A DNA stretch of 20,519 nt, taken from Gammaproteobacteria bacterium. GTDB taxonomy: Bacteria; Pseudomonadota; Gammaproteobacteria; S144-34. This document shows, one piece after another, positions 17,460 through 20,519 of this stretch (its first letter is position 1; each line of letters opens with the position of its first letter). The position numbers and the translations under genes are program-made. Location of the stretch: assembly GCA_015494165.1 (NCBI GenBank), contig WGBS01000188.1:1-20519 (forward strand), given 5' to 3'. The notes beneath the pieces were generated by a model. It saw only the letters and a list, made by a program, of their open reading frames with translations. It had not been told where the DNA came from and made no database searches.

Positions 17460-18529
17460 GCGCCGCGCTCGCGCGGCTCGCCGCCCTGCTCGCCAAGGAG
17501 GCGCGCCAGCTCCTGCGCGACCCGCGCATGCGCTTTTTCCTCGTGGTGCCGCCGCTGTTCCAGCTCGTCGTCTTCGGCTACGCCGCCACCTTCGAGGTGC
17601 GCCACGCCGAGGTGGGCGTCGTGGACCTCGCCCGCAGCGAGGGCTCGCGGGCGCTGGTGGCGGCGCTCGGCGCCGGCGGCCGCTTCCGCCTGCACGTCTA
17701 CCGTGGCCGCGCCGAGGCCGCAGGCGCGCTGGTGCGGGGCGAGGTGCGCGCCGTGGTGGTGTTCCCGCACGACTTCGCGCGCCGTCCGCGCGTGCAGGTG
17801 CTCGCCGACGGCTCCGACTCCAACAGCGCGCTGCTGGTGCTGGGACAGGCGGGACGCCTGCTGCGCACGGCCTGGGCCGCGCGCGCCGGGGCGGCGCCGC
17901 CGCTCGCGGTCGAGGAGCGCCCGTGGTTCAACCAGGCGCTCGAGGACCGCTGGTTCTTCGTCCCGGGGGTGATCGCCAACGTGGTGCTGATCACGGTGCT
18001 GGTGCTGACGGCCATGGCGGTGGTGCGCGAGCGCGAGGGCGGCACGCTCGAGCAGCTCCTCGTCGCCCCCGTGGGCCGCCTGGAGCTTGTGCTCGGCAAG
18101 CTCCTGCCCGTCGCGGCCGTCGGTCTCGCCGACGTCGCCCTCATCGTCGCCGTGGGCGTGGGGCTGTTCGGCATCCCCTTCCGCGGCGAGCCGCTGGAGC
18201 TCCTCGCGGGCACGCTCCTTTTCCTCCTCTCGGCGCAGGGGCTCGGGCTGCTGGTCTCGACCTGGTCCGCCACGCAGCGCCAGGCGCTGCTGCTGTCCTT
18301 CCTCGTGATCATGCCGCTGGTGGTGCTCTCGGGCTTCGCCTTCCCGATCGAGAACATGCCCGGGCCCGCGCAGGCCCTGACCTGGGCCAACCCGCTGCGC
18401 TACTACCTGGTGGTCGTGCGCGGGGCCTTCCTCAAGGGCACGGGGCTCGCCGACCACCCCTTCGAGCTCGGCATGATGGCGGCGCTCGGCGCCGCCGCGG
18501 TGGCGGCGAGCCTGGCGCGTCTGCGCTGA
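17456..18529 (+). CDS. ABC-2 type exporter permease (YbhR/YbhS family), second
   Basis: Second channel subunit, 357 residues. The layout repeats that of the first permease: KEARQLLRDPRMRFFL, a first membrane segment (VVPPLFQLVVFGYAATF), a periplasmic loop, PWFNQALEDRWFFVPGVIAN, the coupling segment VVREREGGTLEQLLVAPVGRLELVLGK, and LSGFAFPIENMPGPAQALTW, followed by the last membrane segment. GTG 17456 overlaps the preceding stop (GTGA). It is the last gene of the pgi-exporter run and ends 10 bases from the convergent queG stop, with no terminator hairpin between them. No TolC-like outer-membrane gene is present, so an outer channel would have to be shared. Confidence 0.92.
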   Translation: MSAALARLAALLAKEARQLLRDPRMRFFLVVPPLFQLVVFGYAATFEVRHAEVGVVDLARSEGSRALVAALGAGGRFRLHVYRGRAEAAGALVRGEVRAVVVFPHDFARRPRVQVLADGSDSNSALLVLGQAGRLLRTAWAARAGAAPPLAVEERPWFNQALEDRWFFVPGVIANVVLITVLVLTAMAVVREREGGTLEQLLVAPVGRLELVLGKLLPVAAVGLADVALIVAVGVGLFGIPFRGEPLELLAGTLLFLLSAQGLGLLVSTWSATQRQALLLSFLVIMPLVVLSGFAFPIENMPGPAQALTWANPLRYYLVVVRGAFLKGTGLADHPFELGMMAALGAAAVAASLARLR

Positions 18530-18539
18530 GAGGAAGGGC

Positions 18540-19640
18540 TCAGGGGGCGGCGGTGCGGTGGCGGGCGAGCGCCCAGGCGACGTGCTCGCGCACCAGCGCC
18601 GAGGGGTGGCCGGCGCGCGCGCGCAGCGCCGCCACGACCTCGGGTGCCGTCGGGGCGTTGCCCAGCGCCACCGCGAGGTTGCGCAGCCAGCGCTCGTGGC
18701 CGATGCGGCGGATGGGGCTGCCGGCGGTGCGCTCGAGGAAGGTCGCCTCGTCCCAGGCGAAGAGCTCCACCAGGCGCGGGGCGTCGAGCCCGTGGCGCGG
18801 CAGGAAGCCCGGCTCGGACGTGACCGGCGCGAAGCGGTTCCAGGGGCAGGCGAGCTGGCAGTCGTCGCAGCCGTAGATCCGGTTGCCGAGCAGCGGGCGC
18901 AGCGGCTCCGGGATGGGTCCCGGGTGCTCGATCGTGAGGTAGGAGATGCAGCGGCGCGCGTCGAGGCGGTAGGGCGCGACGATGGCGCCGGTGGGGCAGG
19001 CGTCCATGCAGGCGCTGCAGGTCCCGCAGTGGTCGCGGCCGGGCGCGTCCACGGGGAGGGGGAGGTCCACGTAGAGCTCGCCGAGGAAGAACCACGAGCC
19101 CGCGCGCGGGTGGACGAGGTTGGTGTGGCGCCCGATCCAGCCGAGCCCGGCGTCGCGCGCGAGCGGCTTCTCGAGCACCGGCGCGCTGTCGGAGAAGACC
19201 CGGTGGCCGAAGGGGCCGACCGCGGCGGCGATGCGCTCGGCGAGGCGCTGCAGCCTGCGGCGCACGAGCTTGTGGTAGTCGCGGCCGAGGGCGTAGCGCG
19301 AGACGTAGCCGAGGCGCGGGTCGGCGAGCACGCGCCGGGCATCGGCGGCGTGGGGGCCCGGCCAGTAGTCCATCGCCACCGAGATCACCCGCACCGTCCC
19401 CGGCACGAGCTCGGCCGGGCGGCTGCGCCGCGTGCCGTGGCGCGCCATCCACTCCATCTCGCCGTGGCGGCCCTCGGCGAGCCATTCCAGCAGCCGGCGC
19501 TCGTCCTCGGCGAGGTCCACGCCGGCGATGCCGACGCGTGCGAAGCCGAGCGCGCGCGCCCAGCGCCGGAGATCGGCGGCGAGCCGTGCGAGCGCGGCGG
19601 GATCGCGCCGGAGGTCCTTCGCGGCCTGCCGGGTGCCCAT
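18540..19640 (-). CDS. queG: epoxyqueuosine reductase
   Basis: Reduces epoxyqueuosine to queuosine at the wobble base of tRNAs with GUN anticodons, using cobalamin and two 4Fe-4S clusters. The 366-residue product closely resembles E. coli QueG: GYVSRYALGRDYHKL, DSAPVLEKPLARDAGLGWIG (the Asp is the likely proton donor), SWFFLGELYVDLPLP, the first cluster motif CGTCSACMDACPTGAI (about 203-218), RRCISYLTIE, the second motif CDDCQLACPWNRF (about 256-268), and the C-terminal HEAT-like repeat IRRIGHERWLRNLAVALGNAP. The ATG at 19640 was chosen over upstream in-frame codons because those encode an Arg/Pro-rich stretch that crosses the promoter. Seven bases before the ATG is a TATACT box, suggesting a leaderless mRNA. 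It is divergent from nnr, as in E. coli. Confidence 0.96.
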   Translation of the reverse strand: MGTRQAAKDLRRDPAALARLAADLRRWARALGFARVGIAGVDLAEDERRLLEWLAEGRHGEMEWMARHGTRRSRPAELVPGTVRVISVAMDYWPGPHAADARRVLADPRLGYVSRYALGRDYHKLVRRRLQRLAERIAAAVGPFGHRVFSDSAPVLEKPLARDAGLGWIGRHTNLVHPRAGSWFFLGELYVDLPLPVDAPGRDHCGTCSACMDACPTGAIVAPYRLDARRCISYLTIEHPGPIPEPLRPLLGNRIYGCDDCQLACPWNRFAPVTSEPGFLPRHGLDAPRLVELFAWDEATFLERTAGSPIRRIGHERWLRNLAVALGNAPTAPEVVAALRARAGHPSALVREHVAWALARHRTAAP

Positions 19641-19647
19641 GCACGCC

Positions 19648-19653
19648 AGTATA
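19648..19653 (-). promoter_or_regulatory. candidate -10 box for queG, predicting a leaderless mRNA
   Basis: The minus strand reads TATACT, then seven bases, then the queG ATG. RNA is expected to start at about 19641, one base before the start codon. No Shine-Dalgarno-like purine run lies before the ATG. No recognisable -35 is visible. Confidence 0.5.
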
Positions 19654-19673
19654 GGGCCGCGGGCGCGCGGCCC
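19654..19673. promoter_or_regulatory. 8-bp inverted repeat in queG-nnr intergenic region
   Basis: GGGCCGCG (19654-19661), spacer GGCG, CGCGGCCC (19666-19673). It abuts the queG -10 box, occupies the queG spacer and -35 space, and ends 16 bases before the nnr -10 box. A shared operator is possible; chance is not excluded. Confidence 0.35.
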
Positions 19674-19689
19674 GGCGGTGGGCTTCGCG

Positions 19690-19695
19690 TACAAT
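19690..19695 (+). promoter_or_regulatory. candidate -10 box for nnr, predicting a leaderless mRNA
   Basis: TACAAT is followed by six bases and then the nnr ATG, so the expected RNA start (seven bases after the box) is the A of ATG itself. No ribosome-binding purine run precedes the ATG. A -35 element is not evident. Confidence 0.5.
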
Positions 19696-19701
19696 CGCCC
19701 C

Positions 19702-20519
19702 ATGCGCCGCGAGATCCGCGCCCTCCACACCGCCGCGCAGGTGCGCGAGCTCGACCGCCTCGCCGTCGCCGAGGCCGGCATCGCGGGCTACGAGCTCATG
19801 TGCCGGGCCGGGCGCGCCGCCTTCGAGGCGCTGCGCGAGGCCTGGCCGCGGGCGCGGCGCGTCGTCGTGCTGTGCGGGGCGGGCAACAACGCGGGCGACG
19901 GCTACGTCGTCGCCCGGCTCGCGCGCGAGCACGGCCTCGAGGCCGAGGTGCTGTGGCTCCGGGACCCCGCGGGGCTCGAGGGGGACGCGGCCACGGCCGC
20001 GCGCGACTGGCACGCGGCGGGCGGCCGCAGCCGCCCCTTCGACGCCGGGGCGCTGGCGGGCGCCGACGTCGTCGTCGACGCCCTCCTCGGCACCGGGCTC
20101 GACCGGCCGCTGGAGGGCGCCTGGGCCGCCGCCGTCGAGGCGCTCGCCACCGCCACGGCGCCGGTGCTCGCGCTCGACCTCCCTTCGGGCCTGCACGCCG
20201 ACACCGGCGCCGTCCTCGGCGTCGCCGTGCGGGCCGACCTCACCGTCACCTTCGTCGGCGCCAAGCAGGGGCTGCTCACGGGCGAGGCGCCGGACCACGT
20301 CGGGCGGCTCCTCTACGACGACCTCGACGTGCCGGAGGCGGTGCTCGCGCGGGTCCCGCCGTCTGCGCTGCGGGTCACGCAGGCGGACGTGCGCGAGGTG
20401 CTGCCGCCGCGGCCGCGCACCGCGCACAAGGGCCGCTTCGGCCACGTGCTGATCGTGGGCGGCAACACGGGCATGGCGGGGGCGGCGCGGCTCGCGGGCG
20501 AGGGCGCCCTGCGCGCGGG
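19702..20519 (+). CDS. nnr: bifunctional NAD(P)HX epimerase/dehydratase, 3' end outside window
   Basis: Repairs hydrated NAD(P)H: the N-terminal YjeF domain epimerises NAD(P)HX and the C-terminal ribokinase-like domain dehydrates it. The 272 visible residues cover the whole epimerase domain: YELMCRAGRAAFEAL, the substrate loop CGAGNNAGDGYVVARL, DALLGTGLDRPLEG, LALDLPSGLHADTG, and TVTFVGAKQGLLTGEAPDHVG. They then enter the dehydratase domain at AHKGRFGHVLIVGGNTGMAGAARLAGEGA. The frame is still open at the window edge. The ATG at 19702 lies where the family begins. In E. coli nnr (yjeF) is also divergent from queG and is followed by tsaE, so tsaE may lie just beyond the edge. Confidence 0.94.
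   Translation, partial: MRREIRALHTAAQVRELDRLAVAEAGIAGYELMCRAGRAAFEALREAWPRARRVVVLCGAGNNAGDGYVVARLAREHGLEAEVLWLRDPAGLEGDAATAARDWHAAGGRSRPFDAGALAGADVVVDALLGTGLDRPLEGAWAAAVEALATATAPVLALDLPSGLHADTGAVLGVAVRADLTVTFVGAKQGLLTGEAPDHVGRLLYDDLDVPEAVLARVPPSALRVTQADVREVLPPRPRTAHKGRFGHVLIVGGNTGMAGAARLAGEGALRA

Noticed and set aside
18530..18539. Terminator between the convergent exporter and queG
   Set aside because: Only 10 bases separate the stops and no hairpin is present there.
19641..19781. Longer queG reading frame starting at 19781
   Set aside because: The extension is Arg/Pro-rich, crosses the divergent promoter region and overlaps nnr; homology begins after the ATG at 19640.
17312..20445. Long minus-strand frames opposite the permeases and nnr, and an alternative frame over queG
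   Set aside because: Low-complexity Arg/Pro/Ala translations; the plus-strand permeases and nnr and the true queG frame carry clear family motifs.

Overview
The window is 20.5 kb of very G+C-rich, gene-dense chromosomal DNA. Start and stop codons overlap at many junctions, and there are no mobile elements, tRNA or rRNA genes. Gene content and order point to a high-G+C gammaproteobacterium. The evidence is the pcnB-folK-panB-panC block, a QueG and an Nnr protein that resemble the enteric ones and sit divergently as in E. coli, a bacterial-type PEP carboxylase ending in MRNTG, and a REP-like motif. A sulfur-oxidiser or purple-sulfur relative is a guess; no gene proves it.

Layout, left to right. 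(1) 2-4846, plus strand: the 3' part of pcnB, folK, a deoxynucleoside kinase, then panB, panC and panD. The last three make pantoate, join it to beta-alanine, and make beta-alanine. (2) 4892-9244, minus strand: glgA then ppc (PEP carboxylase). (3) 9331-11719, plus strand: a short-type gnd and zwf, two oxidative pentose-phosphate enzymes one base apart; no 6-phosphogluconolactonase gene is in the window. (4) 11720-11940: a repeat-filled gap. (5) 11941-18529, plus strand: pgi, then a five-part ABC exporter of the YbhGFSR type (membrane-fusion lipoprotein, two separate ATPases, two ABC-2 permeases), every junction overlapping. The membrane-fusion gene carries a frameshift. (6) 18540-19640, minus strand: queG (epoxyqueuosine reductase), divergent from (7) nnr at 19702, the NAD(P)HX repair enzyme, which runs off the right edge.

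Central-carbon theme: glgA, ppc, gnd, zwf and pgi gather glycogen synthesis, anaplerosis, the oxidative pentose-phosphate branch and the glucose-6-phosphate/fructose-6-phosphate junction in about 9 kb.

The most unusual signal lies between genes. Three gaps hold arrays with a strict 7-base period but a different unit at each locus. One array starts at the base after the zwf stop codon, another supplies the pgi start codon and first codons, and a third contains the ppc stop codon. Other points are an ATPase pair with one consensus and one degenerate ATP site, two divergent promoters whose -10 boxes predict leaderless mRNAs for queG and nnr, and strong GC-rich hairpins or palindromes in the panC-panD, glgA-ppc, glgA-gnd and queG-nnr gaps. 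I did not find a clearly new multi-gene system; the heptamer arrays are the best candidate for something under-described.
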